Assembly (NCBI GenBank): GCA_036307825.1
Contig: JAXJWW010000026.1
Location: 1-64,000 of the forward strand
Direction: 5' to 3'
Source: RGIG9060 sp036307825
Lineage (GTDB): Bacteria > Spirochaetota > Spirochaetia > Treponematales > Treponemataceae
DNA: 64,000 bases
Part shown: positions 1 through 7,914 of the stretch, piece after piece
How the letters are laid out: every line of letters starts with the position of its first letter
Position numbering within the stretch: position 1 is the first letter of the stretch
Notes under the pieces: generated by a model
Told to the model about the DNA's origin: nothing
The model's input: the letters and a program-made list of their open reading frames with translations, nothing else
Databases searched by the model: none
Program-made: the position numbers and the translations under genes

Positions 1-2
1 AT

Positions 3-707
3 ATGATAGTTTCAATCACAAACATAAGCAAAAACAAATGTTCTTCTTCTATTTGCACTATTGAAGGCAAGGATCAAAATCTTACAGTATATTCTGATTC
101 TACAAATCTTTCTGCATTTACAATTTCTACCCTAATGGAGATGGCAACAAAGGATATAAATCTTACGGTTGAATATGGCGATTTATCAGAGCCATACATT
201 GATACCGGACTAATAGTTACAATCAATAATCCTCTAACAGGACAAGAATGGGAAGATTTCATTCCTCTACGTTTTTTTAGAGAATCGATTCCAATTACAA
301 TTTCTGCAAAGAATCCAGAAAACAATAAAAATGCTGTCTTAAATGGATTTGTAATTTATCCAGACGGCAATAATCAGTATTTTTCGGTAAAAAATGATTC
401 TTCCAAAATTATATATGTACCAACTTTCGGCACTGAAAAAGAGTATTTGCTTGTATTTAGTGGAGCAACTACATCCACAGATTTATCCAAGAGTACAGAA
501 ATGTATTATACGGTTGAACCTCGTTCTACAACTCCAAGACCAATTGTCATCGAAGATGTAAACAAAGACACGCTTGCTGAGTATATAAAATTTGGTGGAA
601 ACAATCATTCTGAAAACACTGCATATTCAGTGATACAAGGTTTTGAAGCGTATCTTACAGAAGGCGAAATTGATTATTATTCAATTCCAGCTGAGTCAGT
701 TATCTGA
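3..707 (+). CDS. C-terminal part of a probable exported/surface protein (5' end may lie outside the window)
   Basis: I do not recognise a named family. 234 residues are visible, rich in Ser, Thr, Asn and short beta-strand-like stretches, with no signal peptide or membrane segment. The first ATG is at the window edge, so the visible start is probably internal. The last 30 residues (AYSVIQG, then GEIDYYSIPAE) resemble the bacterial pre-peptidase C-terminal (PPC) beta-sandwich pattern of secreted proteins, in which a Gly-acidic-x-Asp-x-Tyr-Ser motif recurs; that is inference from the motif only. A terminator follows at 832-870. Confidence 0.55.
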   Translation: MIVSITNISKNKCSSSICTIEGKDQNLTVYSDSTNLSAFTISTLMEMATKDINLTVEYGDLSEPYIDTGLIVTINNPLTGQEWEDFIPLRFFRESIPITISAKNPENNKNAVLNGFVIYPDGNNQYFSVKNDSSKIIYVPTFGTEKEYLLVFSGATTSTDLSKSTEMYYTVEPRSTTPRPIVIEDVNKDTLAEYIKFGGNNHSENTAYSVIQGFEAYLTEGEIDYYSIPAESVI

Positions 708-831
708 AAAATTTATATACTTTGATTGTCATTCTATGCTATAAGATCCTAAAGGAAATTCTTACATGCATAAAATTGTTGATATTTATTTTCTAAGTAT
801 TTTATAAAATGAAATAACAATAAATATTGTT

Positions 832-870
832 CCCCTCAAAATTTGGTTTGCAGTTTTTGAGGGATTTTTT
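832..870 (+). terminator. Intrinsic terminator after the first gene
   Basis: Stem CCCTCAAA (833-840) pairs with TTTGAGGG (856-863), followed by a T-run at 865-870. It overlaps by two bases the stop codon of the convergent CYTH gene. Confidence 0.75.
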
Positions 871-1471
871 ATTCTTCGCCTTTAAGAAGTTGCCAATAAT
901 ACCTAGTTTCAATTCTGTCTTTATTGATTCCACATTTTTGTAATGTTTCATGAAGACAATTTTGTGCCATTGAAATAGTTTCATCATCATTTTTTTCTGA
1001 AAGAATTTCAATTTCGATAAAATGTCCTAAAAATTCAACATAAGAAATTTCAATTGTAATTAAATCAAATTCTTCTGTTTTGTGTTGCCAAGTTTTTGTG
1101 GATTTATATTTTTGTAGGCTGATTTCAAAATCACTTGTTTTTAAAAAATCTTCAAAGTTTGATAAGGCGGATTTTAGAGAAGTTTCATTTTTTTTATTTG
1201 GAATTGTATCCTTTGCAAAATCTGTGCTAGCAATAATAAATTCTCGTTCTGTATTTACTTCAAATTCATTTTGTCGTAAATTTTTTTGTTTCCAGGTGGC
1301 GATAATTGGTTTTCCAGTTTCTTGTCGAATCCTAATTCCAATTTCTGTATTTTTTTTTCGCCAATAAGTGTCCCGTTTTTCAGTTAATCCGATATATTTT
1401 GCAAATTCGTTGATTTTATTTTCTGTGGTGGGAATATCATCCACCCAGGCTTTTAGTTCAATTTCGTACAT
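869..1471 (-). CDS. CYTH-domain protein (class IV adenylate cyclase / thiamine-triphosphatase-like)
   Basis: 200 residues beginning MYEIELKAWVDD, the ExExK-type start of the CYTH fold, a tunnel enzyme family acting on triphosphate substrates with divalent metal. Alternating charged strands follow: IGIRIRQE, ATWKQK, EFEVNTEREF, and EISYVEFLGHFIEIEIL near the C terminus, as in CyaB/ThTPase-like members. Length is normal for a single CYTH domain. I chose the ATG at 1471 over the TTG five codons upstream because EIELK must be at the N terminus and because a TATAAT box covers the interval. The substrate (tripolyphosphate, thiamine triphosphate or ATP) cannot be told from sequence; a polyphosphate link is possible given ppk nearby, but that is inference. 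Divergent from the aroA-like gene. Confidence 0.8.
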   Translation of the reverse strand: MYEIELKAWVDDIPTTENKINEFAKYIGLTEKRDTYWRKKNTEIGIRIRQETGKPIIATWKQKNLRQNEFEVNTEREFIIASTDFAKDTIPNKKNETSLKSALSNFEDFLKTSDFEISLQKYKSTKTWQHKTEEFDLITIEISYVEFLGHFIEIEILSEKNDDETISMAQNCLHETLQKCGINKDRIETRYYWQLLKGEE

Positions 1472-1477
1472 AAAAAA

Positions 1478-1483
1478 ATTATA
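1478..1483 (-). promoter_or_regulatory. -10 box of the CYTH gene, placed for a leaderless mRNA
   Basis: A perfect TATAAT on the minus strand ends 6 nt before the ATG at 1471. Transcription would start at or next to the start codon, leaving no room for a ribosome binding site. No clear -35 is visible. Confidence 0.55.
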
Positions 1484-1510
1484 CAACTGATATATTTTTT
1501 TTTCTATATG

Positions 1511-1519
1511 TGATATTGT
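1511..1519 (+). promoter_or_regulatory. Extended -10 of the aroA-like gene, placed for a leaderless mRNA
   Basis: TG-A-TATTGT, with the hexamer at 1514-1519, lies 6 nt before the ATG at 1526. There is no Shine-Dalgarno sequence. The CYTH and aroA-like promoters sit back to back within 55 bp. Confidence 0.5.
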
Positions 1520-1525
1520 GTTTGC

Positions 1526-2881
1526 ATGAAAATTTTAGCAAAGAAAACTTCACTTTCTGGAAATATCGTTGTTCCTGGTTCAAAAAGTCATACAATTAGA
1601 GCTTTGATTTTAGCAAGTCTTGCTGAAGGCGTTTCGCATATTTCAAATCCTTTACCAAGTGCCGATTGTCTTTCTGCAAGTAAGGCAATTCAAGAAATTG
1701 GCGCAAGTGTTGATTTTGATAACAAAAATAATATTTGGACAGTTACTGGTGCTGGAAAAAATGCACATCTCCCGTCAAATGTAGTGGATGTTGGAAATTC
1801 TGGTTCTGTTTTGTATTTTTTTACGCCAATTTGTGCAACTTTTGAAGGTTGGAGTATTTTTACAGGAGATTCTTCAATTAGAAAGCGTCCTGTACTTCAT
1901 CTTTTGGAAGCATTAAAACAACTTGGAGCAAACTGTTATGTTTCTCGTCCAGAAGAAAATGCTCCTCCTGCTTTAGTGCAAGGTCCGATAAAAGCTGGAA
2001 AAGTTATAACAGATGGTCGACTTTCTCAATATATCAGTGGTTTGATGATGGCTTCAACTTTAATTGATGGAAAACTTGAAATCGAATTAACTGACCCAAA
2101 AGAAGTTCCTTATTTGGATATGACAAAATATTGGCTAGAAAGTTTAGGTGTTCAAGTTGAAATGTCTAGTGATTATAAAAAGATTAGTATTATAGGACCT
2201 TATCAGTTAAAAGCCTTTGATAAAGCAATTCCTTCTGATTGGGAAGCAGTTGCTTTCCCTCTTATTGCAGGATTGATAACAGATAGCAAAATTGTAATTG
2301 ATAATGTGGATGGTTCTGGAACTCAAGGTGATGACGCTATTGTTTCTGTTTTGCAATTGGTTGGAGCTGATATTCAATGGAACAAAGAAACTTCGCAATT
2401 GATTGTAACTGGGGGAAATCGTCTTTCTACAGAAAATCTTCCAGAAAAAACTTTGCGTGTAAATCTAGCAGGTTTTCCTGATGCGATTTGTGCTTTAGCG
2501 GTAATCGCTTGTTTTATTGAAGGAAAAACTGTTTTAGAAGATATCGGAGTTTGTCGTCGCAAAGAAACTGACAGAATTGTTGTTATGAAAAGCGAACTTG
2601 AAAAACTTGGTGCAAAAGTTGAAGAGGGTGAAGATTATCTTGTAATCTACGGAAACAGTCCACTTCTTGCAAATGGAGAAAAAAATCCTAATTTCAAATT
2701 GCATGGTGGAACTGTGGAAAGTTTTGATGACCACAGAGTTGCAATGAGTTTGGCTTGTTTAGGTTTAGGTTTACCTGAAGGACAAGAAGTAATTGTAAAT
2801 GATGCAGAATGTTGTTCTGTTTCTTTTCCGGGATTTTTTGAAGTAATGAATAAAATTAAGGCGAATTTTAAAGAAATTTAA
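1526..2881 (+). CDS. aroA: EPSP synthase family protein (3-phosphoshikimate 1-carboxyvinyltransferase-like), divergent active site
   Basis: 451 residues, normal EPSPS length. The family transfers enolpyruvyl from PEP to shikimate 3-phosphate in aromatic biosynthesis. Visible motifs: VPGSKSHTIRAL with Lys20, Ser21 and Arg25; GNSGS at 90-94; RKRP after FTGDSS; LSQY; VPYLDMT; FPDA; RRKETDRI; FDDHRVAM. Two positions normally conserved are changed: the Arg four residues after the GNxGT glycine (E. coli Arg100) is Tyr97, and the Lys before the C-terminal FPxxF (E. coli Lys411, PEP/glyphosate contact) is Val432. SSQ is LSQ. No other shikimate gene is in the window. It is therefore an EPSPS homologue with altered catalytic residues; an active AroA, a variant chemistry or a related enolpyruvyl transferase are all possible. 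The start is the first ATG, just after a -10 box. Confidence 0.8.
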   Translation: MKILAKKTSLSGNIVVPGSKSHTIRALILASLAEGVSHISNPLPSADCLSASKAIQEIGASVDFDNKNNIWTVTGAGKNAHLPSNVVDVGNSGSVLYFFTPICATFEGWSIFTGDSSIRKRPVLHLLEALKQLGANCYVSRPEENAPPALVQGPIKAGKVITDGRLSQYISGLMMASTLIDGKLEIELTDPKEVPYLDMTKYWLESLGVQVEMSSDYKKISIIGPYQLKAFDKAIPSDWEAVAFPLIAGLITDSKIVIDNVDGSGTQGDDAIVSVLQLVGADIQWNKETSQLIVTGGNRLSTENLPEKTLRVNLAGFPDAICALAVIACFIEGKTVLEDIGVCRRKETDRIVVMKSELEKLGAKVEEGEDYLVIYGNSPLLANGEKNPNFKLHGGTVESFDDHRVAMSLACLGLGLPEGQEVIVNDAECCSVSFPGFFEVMNKIKANFKEI

Positions 2882-2929
2882 TTTTTTTTGTAATTTTTTT
2901 GAATTTGGTACATTTATTTATTGTTATCG

Positions 2930-2938
2930 TGTTATAAT
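2930..2938 (+). promoter_or_regulatory. Extended -10 promoter for the exported protein at 3001
   Basis: TG-T-TATAAT (hexamer 2933-2938). A start near 2945 gives a leader of about 55 nt that contains a hairpin (2963-2983) and an AGGAGA ribosome binding site at 2992-2997. Confidence 0.55.
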
Positions 2939-2962
2939 AAAAGAACACAAAATTTTTATCAA

Positions 2963-2983
2963 AAGTTTGCGTGGTAAACTTTC
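2963..2983 (+). repeat. Small hairpin in the 5' leader, related to one at 57140-57162
   Basis: AAAGTTT (2963-2969) pairs with AAACTTT (2977-2983) around GCGTGGT. Almost the same sequence, with a GC-closed GTT loop, occurs before the CBS-ACT gene. Confidence 0.5.
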
Positions 2984-3000
2984 TATTTATAGGAGAAAAT

Positions 3001-3456
3001 ATGAACAAGAAAAACAAAGTACTTTTTTTAGGAATTTTAATTTTACTCGCTTCTGCAATTTTGATTACTCCGCTTTTTGCAAAACCAAAGGTTGCAAGAC
3101 CTTGGGATGAAGTTTCTAATGATCAAAATGATTTTTGGAAACAATTGGGAGTTTATAACAATGTTTCAAAAAGTGAAATTAAAAGCTTTTTATCAGATTA
3201 CGATAATTTTGTAAAAGAGGCAAAAGAAGCTTATAATGATAAAGATGTTTCTACTTTGCGTAGATTAAAAAAAGAATCTATTGATTATGAAGATAAATTT
3301 TTTGTCTACAAAAAATCTGATAATTGGACAACAAAGGATACAACAACTTTTGTAACACAAACAAAAAATTTAGAAAAATATCTTTTAAATCGTTTCTACG
3401 AAAAACCAACATCAAGTTCTTCTTCTAGTGGAAAAACACCTCCAACAAAACGATAA
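3001..3456 (+). CDS. Small exported protein of unknown function
   Basis: 151 residues. I do not recognise the family. It has a classical signal peptide: a Lys-rich start (MNKKNK), a hydrophobic core to about residue 27 and a likely signal peptidase I site after LFA. The mature part is highly charged and predicted helical (SEIKSFLSDYDNFVKEAKEAYNDKD), and ends in a short Ser-rich tail followed by KTPPTKR, possibly an unstructured anchor or linker. It is likely periplasmic. The start at 3001 is preceded by AGGAGA at good spacing; an upstream in-frame start has no such site. It is monocistronic, with its own promoter and the terminator at 3483-3520. Confidence 0.75.
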   Translation: MNKKNKVLFLGILILLASAILITPLFAKPKVARPWDEVSNDQNDFWKQLGVYNNVSKSEIKSFLSDYDNFVKEAKEAYNDKDVSTLRRLKKESIDYEDKFFVYKKSDNWTTKDTTTFVTQTKNLEKYLLNRFYEKPTSSSSSSGKTPPTKR

Positions 3457-3482
3457 TGTTTGAAATATAATTTTTTGTTATG

Positions 3483-3520
3483 TCCCTGCGTAGAAAGTAT
3501 TTTCTATGTGGGGATTTTTT
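3483..3520 (+). terminator. Intrinsic terminator
   Basis: A 14-bp stem with three G-U pairs (3483-3496 with 3501-3514, loop GTAT) is followed by six T at 3515-3520. The promoter of the next gene begins 3 bp later. Confidence 0.8.
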
Positions 3521-3522
3521 GT

Positions 3523-3528
3523 TATAAT
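3523..3528 (+). promoter_or_regulatory. -10 box directly before the gene at 3536, leaderless arrangement
   Basis: A perfect TATAAT ends 7 nt before the ATG at 3536. The box lies between the preceding terminator T-run and the start codon, so no ribosome binding site fits. Confidence 0.6.
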
Positions 3529-3535
3529 GTGGCTT

Positions 3536-4489
3536 ATGAATAAATATTTATCAATTTCTTTAAAGATTTTAGGATTTATTTTTGTTGGGATAACTTGTTT
3601 AGTTTTTTTAATTTGGGCCGGATTAAATATTTTTAAAAATTTTTATTATAATGAATATTTTTCTGCAATAGAAAAGATTGCTAAAAATCCAGGCTTAAGT
3701 GATAATTTTATGCCTCAAGGTATTACTTGTGTTGATAATTATTATGCAACTTCTGGCTATATGTTATCTGATGAATGTAGTAGACTTTATCTTGTGGATA
3801 AAGAAACTGGTGAAACAAAGTATTTTTCTTTAGTTAGTGAGGGAAAAAAATTTACTGGTCATACTGGCGGTTTGCAGTATAAGAATGGTTTTTTTTATTT
3901 AGCAAATGAAGGAAACTCTTTATATAAATTTCCAGTTGAATTAATTTATGAAGAAGAAAATCAAATTGAAATTGGTTCCCCAATTAAAATGAATAATAAT
4001 ACTTCTTTTGTTTTTTCAAGAGATGATTTTCTTTATGTAGGTGAATTTTGTAAGGATGGGAATTATCCATGTGATAATGTAATTACTTACGAAGGAAAAA
4101 AACATAGAGCGATTGTTTCTAAGTATGAGCTTTCTGATTTAACAAAACCTGTTGCAATTTATTCTATTCCTGATTTAGTACAAGGTTTTTGTATTAAGAA
4201 AGATGGAACTATAATTTTATCTAGAAGTTGGGGTTTAAATCCATCAGAATTTTATTTATACGAACCATCAAATATTATAAAAACTGGAACAACATATGAT
4301 TGTGCTGAAGTTTATTTTTTAGCAGAACCTAACAAGGTCTTAAAAGCTCCGTCTATGAGTGAAGATTTAGATGTTGTTTTATTACCTGATGGAAGTGAAA
4401 GTTTTATCACGATGTATGAGTCTGCTTGTAATAAATATATTTTTGGAAAATTTTTCTTTGCAGACTATATTGCTAAAATCAATTTTTAA
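3536..4489 (+). CDS. Membrane-anchored extracytoplasmic protein, possible beta-propeller
   Basis: 317 residues. An N-terminal membrane segment of about 25 residues (ISLKILGFIFVGITCLVFLI) is followed by a soluble part. That part has repeated short strands such as PQGITCVDNYYATSGY, LYLVDKET, GGLQYKNGFFYLANEGNSLYKF and DDFLYVGEF, the rhythm of a six- or seven-bladed propeller as in SMP-30/lactonase-like proteins. This is inference; no catalytic motif was recognised. Four or five Cys occur in the extracytoplasmic part. The start at 3536 was chosen because upstream in-frame ATGs lie in the terminator and the -10 box. A bidirectional terminator follows. Confidence 0.65.
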   Translation: MNKYLSISLKILGFIFVGITCLVFLIWAGLNIFKNFYYNEYFSAIEKIAKNPGLSDNFMPQGITCVDNYYATSGYMLSDECSRLYLVDKETGETKYFSLVSEGKKFTGHTGGLQYKNGFFYLANEGNSLYKFPVELIYEEENQIEIGSPIKMNNNTSFVFSRDDFLYVGEFCKDGNYPCDNVITYEGKKHRAIVSKYELSDLTKPVAIYSIPDLVQGFCIKKDGTIILSRSWGLNPSEFYLYEPSNIIKTGTTYDCAEVYFLAEPNKVLKAPSMSEDLDVVLLPDGSESFITMYESACNKYIFGKFFFADYIAKINF

Positions 4490-4505
4490 TTAAACTTTAA
4501 AAAAT

Positions 4506-4562
4506 AAAGGCTTTTCAAAGTAAGTTTTCAGTTTTGAAAATTACTAAGAAAAGCCTTTTTTT
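4506..4562. terminator. Bidirectional intrinsic terminator between convergent genes
   Basis: AAAGGCTTTTC (4506-4516) pairs with GAAAAGCCTTT (4548-4558), with an inner stem AGTAAGTTTTC/GAAAATTACT. T-rich tracts flank it on both strands, serving the gene ending at 4489 and ilvE. Confidence 0.85.
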
Positions 4563-4593
4563 GTTTTATATCAATTACGATAATTACAAAAAA

Positions 4594-5682
4594 TTATAGA
4601 ACTTTGTAGTTCCAGTTGTTTACATCTTCAACTGAACCGTATTGTCCACCTTTTAGTAAGTACTGAAGTTTTGTTCCAACTGGACCTGGTTCACGATTGT
4701 TAAATACAGCTTCTTTTCCTTCGTGTGTAATACTTTCGATTGGTGTGATTCCTGCAGCTGTTCCTGTAACGAAACATTCTTTTACATTTTCCATTACTTC
4801 ATCAATAGAAATTTTGCGTTCTTCAGTTTTGTATCCTTGTTGTTTTGCAAGTTCAAGAACACTTGCTCTTGTAATTCCAGGTAAGATTGTATCTCCAAGT
4901 TCTGGAGTTACCAAAACATCATCTTTTGTTACAAAGAAAAGATTACAAGAAGAACCTTCTTGCATATATTTGTGGTCATCTGCATCAAGGTAAACAACTT
5001 CCATATATCCAGCATTTTCAGCTTCTTTTTTTGCCAAAGCAGAAATTACATAGTTTGATGCACATTTTATACATCCTGTTCCGTAAGGTGTTGCTCGGAT
5101 GCGTTTTGTTGTGATTGCTTTTGTGTTTCCACCTTTGAAGTAAGAAGAAACTGTTGTTGCACAAATTACAACATAAGGAGCTTGTGAACAACCAACTCCG
5201 ATTGCGCCTTCTGTGTTCATAAATGGTCGCATATAAACTGCTTTTGCAGTAGCGTAGTTATCTTCTTCCCAAGCTTTGTCGTATTCTGGAACATATCCAA
5301 GTTCAGCGTTGCGTTTAATAAATTCTGCACTTGCTTTGATATACATTTCTTCTGGGAAAGCAGGGCAGTAAAGTCCTTTCATAGAATTTGCAAAACGAGC
5401 AGCATTTCTGTCTGGACGGAAAATACTAACTCCACCATCTTTTGTAGGGAATGCTTTCATTCCTTCAAAGCAACCATATCCGTACTGGCTTGTATAACTA
5501 ACACCAGGTAAATTCAAATTATTTCTGTTAGCAAGAACTTTTGCTCGTTCTTCTTCACTCATAGCCTGTAGCTCTTTTAAGCTAACTCGGTCTTTTTCAA
5601 TCCATTGTTCATCCCATTGTTTTGTTTCAGGATTGTACTGTGCCATATAAGTAATTGGGTACATTTCAAGATTAAAAGCCAT
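4594..5682 (-). CDS. ilvE: Branched-chain amino acid aminotransferase
   Basis: 362 residues, a class IV PLP aminotransferase that interconverts Leu, Ile and Val with their 2-keto acids using glutamate. The family features are visible: YGYGCFEGMKAF near residue 70, a FRPDRNAARF substrate-arm motif, VYMRPF, TGCIKCASNY with the expected PLP lysine, EGSSCNLFFV and the GxTRxSVLELA phosphate-cup region (GITRASVLELA). The length fits the bacterial large BCAT subgroup. The start at ATG 5682 has a GGATGG sequence 8 nt upstream; ATG 5694, four codons earlier, is possible but lacks a site. It is preceded by its own promoter inside the 3' end of the ppk region, and ends at a bidirectional terminator. Functional partners in the window are the liv importer genes. 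Confidence 0.93.
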   Translation of the reverse strand: MAFNLEMYPITYMAQYNPETKQWDEQWIEKDRVSLKELQAMSEEERAKVLANRNNLNLPGVSYTSQYGYGCFEGMKAFPTKDGGVSIFRPDRNAARFANSMKGLYCPAFPEEMYIKASAEFIKRNAELGYVPEYDKAWEEDNYATAKAVYMRPFMNTEGAIGVGCSQAPYVVICATTVSSYFKGGNTKAITTKRIRATPYGTGCIKCASNYVISALAKKEAENAGYMEVVYLDADDHKYMQEGSSCNLFFVTKDDVLVTPELGDTILPGITRASVLELAKQQGYKTEERKISIDEVMENVKECFVTGTAAGITPIESITHEGKEAVFNNREPGPVGTKLQYLLKGGQYGSVEDVNNWNYKVL

Positions 5683-5722
5683 TATTTTTACCATCCAAGA
5701 ATAAAAGTTTGTTATATATTTA

Positions 5723-5751
5723 AATATATCACTTTATCTGATATGTGTAAA
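5723..5751 (-). promoter_or_regulatory. Sigma-70 type promoter of ilvE
   Basis: On the minus strand TTTACA (5746-5751), a 17-bp spacer and TATATT (5723-5728). The start would lie about 35 nt before the ilvE ATG. It allows ilvE to be expressed apart from ppk. Confidence 0.65.
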
Positions 5752-5757
5752 TTGTTT

Positions 5758-7911
5758 TTAGCGTCTTACTATAAATTCACTTGTAAAATTATCCTTTTGG
5801 ATTTTTTCAAGTTTTTGAGCCTTTTCGTGAAAATATTTTTGTGCGCTAAATTTTTTATCAGTTTTGGATTTTTCTTGAAGTTGAGAAATTTGAGTCCATT
5901 TTCCATTTTTATCCAAAATTGAAGAATTTTCTGTATCATCAAGGTAATTGATTAAAATTGATTTTAGTCGTGCAAAAATTGAGTCACTTAGAATTGGAAA
6001 TAAAATTTCAACTCGTCGGTCTAAATTGCGTGGCATCCAGTCTGCACTTGAAAGATAAATTTCTTCGTTTCCACCGTTTTGAAAATAGCAAATTCTGGAA
6101 TGTTCCAAATATCTATCGATAATGCTTGTAACTTGAATATTTTCGCTTAATCCTTTTACGCCGGGAACAAGCATACAAATTCCCCGAATATTCAATTTGA
6201 TTTTTACATTGTTGCAACTTGCTTTGTATAAAGCTTTAATAATTTCTGGATGTGCAAGACTGTTCATTTTTGCTATGATAAGTCCTGGTTTTTCTGGTGA
6301 AGAATTTTGAATTTCTCGTTCAATAAGTGAAATCAAACTGCTTTTTAAATTGATTGGTGCAATTTTGATTTGTTGCATAGTTTGTATTGCAGAGTAACCA
6401 GAAATCATATTGAAAAATAAAGTTGCGTCGTTTGCAATTTCCGGTTCAACTGTAAAAATTGAAATATCAGAATAAAGTTTTGCTGTGTTTTCGTTATAAT
6501 TTCCTGTGGATAAATGAACATACCGTAAAATTCCATCTTCTTCTTTACGAACTATCATCATCATTTTTGCATGAACTTTTAAATTTACGATTCCATAAAT
6601 AACGATAACTCCAGCGTTTTGTAATCTTGTTGCCCATTCGATATTTTGTTTTTCATCAAACCTTGCTTTTAATTCGATAAAAACTGTAACTTGCTTTCCG
6701 TTTCGTGCGGCAACTTCTAAGGCTTTTACAATAGGTGAATTTCCACTTGTTCTGTAAAGTGTAATTTTTATTGCAAGTACATTAGGGTCGGTGGCACTTT
6801 CATTTACCATTCTCAAAACAGGTTCAAAAGATTCATAAGGAGTGTGAATCATTAAGTCTTGTTTTTTGATTTCGTCCCAAATTGAAGTTTCTTCATCAAA
6901 TTCTTTTGGTAAACAAGGTTTCCATTTTGGAAATTTTAAATGTTCAATTTCTGTAAGTTCACTTAATTTTGCCAAAGAAGTTAAATCGATAATTCCGTCA
7001 ACTTCGTAAACATCATTTTTAGTTAACTGTAATTTTTCAATCAGAAAGTTTTTAATAAGAGAACTTGATTTATTACAAGTTAGTCTAACAGGCAAGGAAC
7101 TTTGTCGTGCTTGTAAAACTTCTTCCATTGCTTCGATAAAATCGTTATCGCGCTGTTCATCAACAGTAAAAGCTGCGTCGCAAGTAACTCTAAAAACTAT
7201 TGATTCTTCAACGCTATATCCGGGAAAAAGTTGAGTTCCATATTTTATGATAATATCGTCAAGCAAAGTGAATCTTCGATTTTCCTGCTCTGATTCATTT
7301 TGAGGTAGCCAAATAATTCTGTCAATTCCAGATGGAATTTGAACAAAGGCTAGTGGAATTTCGTTTTCAGATGGCTTAAATTCTTTTGGAATAATTGAAG
7401 TTTCTACCAATGGTTTTAACAAAAAACCTGCGTGAAGTTTTAAATTCGTCAAATGATGAATTTCCGCATTTTCGTTACAATTTACTTTTAAAGGAGTTAG
7501 TAAAGGAAATATATTTTCTTTAAAATATTTTTCTGCAAAAATTTTATCGCTTAGCAAAAATTCGTTTACATTTACATAGGATATTTTTTCTTCTTTCAAA
7601 CTTGGCAAAATATCATTGTTTAAACAATCATACTGAATTTTGTAAAGTTCATGGATTCGTTTTGAAATTTTTTCTAACTGCTGATTAACTGATAAATTTG
7701 AAATATCTTTCCAGGATGGATTTGTATTTTGATGGCGTTTTAAGTCTGCAACGCGAACCATAAAAAATTCATCATAATTTGAAGAAACAATTGATAAAAA
7801 TTTTATTCGTTCAAGAAGAGGAATTTTTTTATCACAAGCTTTTTGAAGAACTCTTGCATTAAATTCAATCCAAGATAATTCTCTGTTAAAAAAAATATTT
7901 TTATTTTTCAT
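5758..7911 (-). CDS. ppk: Polyphosphate kinase (PPK1)
   Basis: 717 residues, full length for PPK1, which reversibly moves the gamma phosphate of ATP to inorganic polyphosphate. It starts FFNRELSWIEFNARVL, the N-domain signature. The two catalytic histidines of the phospholipase-D-like domains are visible: LKVHAKM (His447, autophosphorylated in the family) and YVHLSTGNYNE (His466). LYRTSGNSPIVKAL lies at about 385-398 and a second PLD-like half at about 590-660 (RYLEHSRICYF, ADWMPRNLDRRVE). The start ATG lies 3 nt after the stop of the phosphatase gene, so the two are co-transcribed and probably balance synthesis and degradation of polyphosphate. Confidence 0.95.
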   Translation of the reverse strand: MKNKNIFFNRELSWIEFNARVLQKACDKKIPLLERIKFLSIVSSNYDEFFMVRVADLKRHQNTNPSWKDISNLSVNQQLEKISKRIHELYKIQYDCLNNDILPSLKEEKISYVNVNEFLLSDKIFAEKYFKENIFPLLTPLKVNCNENAEIHHLTNLKLHAGFLLKPLVETSIIPKEFKPSENEIPLAFVQIPSGIDRIIWLPQNESEQENRRFTLLDDIIIKYGTQLFPGYSVEESIVFRVTCDAAFTVDEQRDNDFIEAMEEVLQARQSSLPVRLTCNKSSSLIKNFLIEKLQLTKNDVYEVDGIIDLTSLAKLSELTEIEHLKFPKWKPCLPKEFDEETSIWDEIKKQDLMIHTPYESFEPVLRMVNESATDPNVLAIKITLYRTSGNSPIVKALEVAARNGKQVTVFIELKARFDEKQNIEWATRLQNAGVIVIYGIVNLKVHAKMMMIVRKEEDGILRYVHLSTGNYNENTAKLYSDISIFTVEPEIANDATLFFNMISGYSAIQTMQQIKIAPINLKSSLISLIEREIQNSSPEKPGLIIAKMNSLAHPEIIKALYKASCNNVKIKLNIRGICMLVPGVKGLSENIQVTSIIDRYLEHSRICYFQNGGNEEIYLSSADWMPRNLDRRVEILFPILSDSIFARLKSILINYLDDTENSSILDKNGKWTQISQLQEKSKTDKKFSAQKYFHEKAQKLEKIQKDNFTSEFIVRR

Positions 7912-7914
7912 ATA

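Noticed and set aside
766..807. 13-codon frame after an AGGAAA sequence
   Set aside because: Too short, no further support, and it lies in an AT-rich spacer before a terminator.
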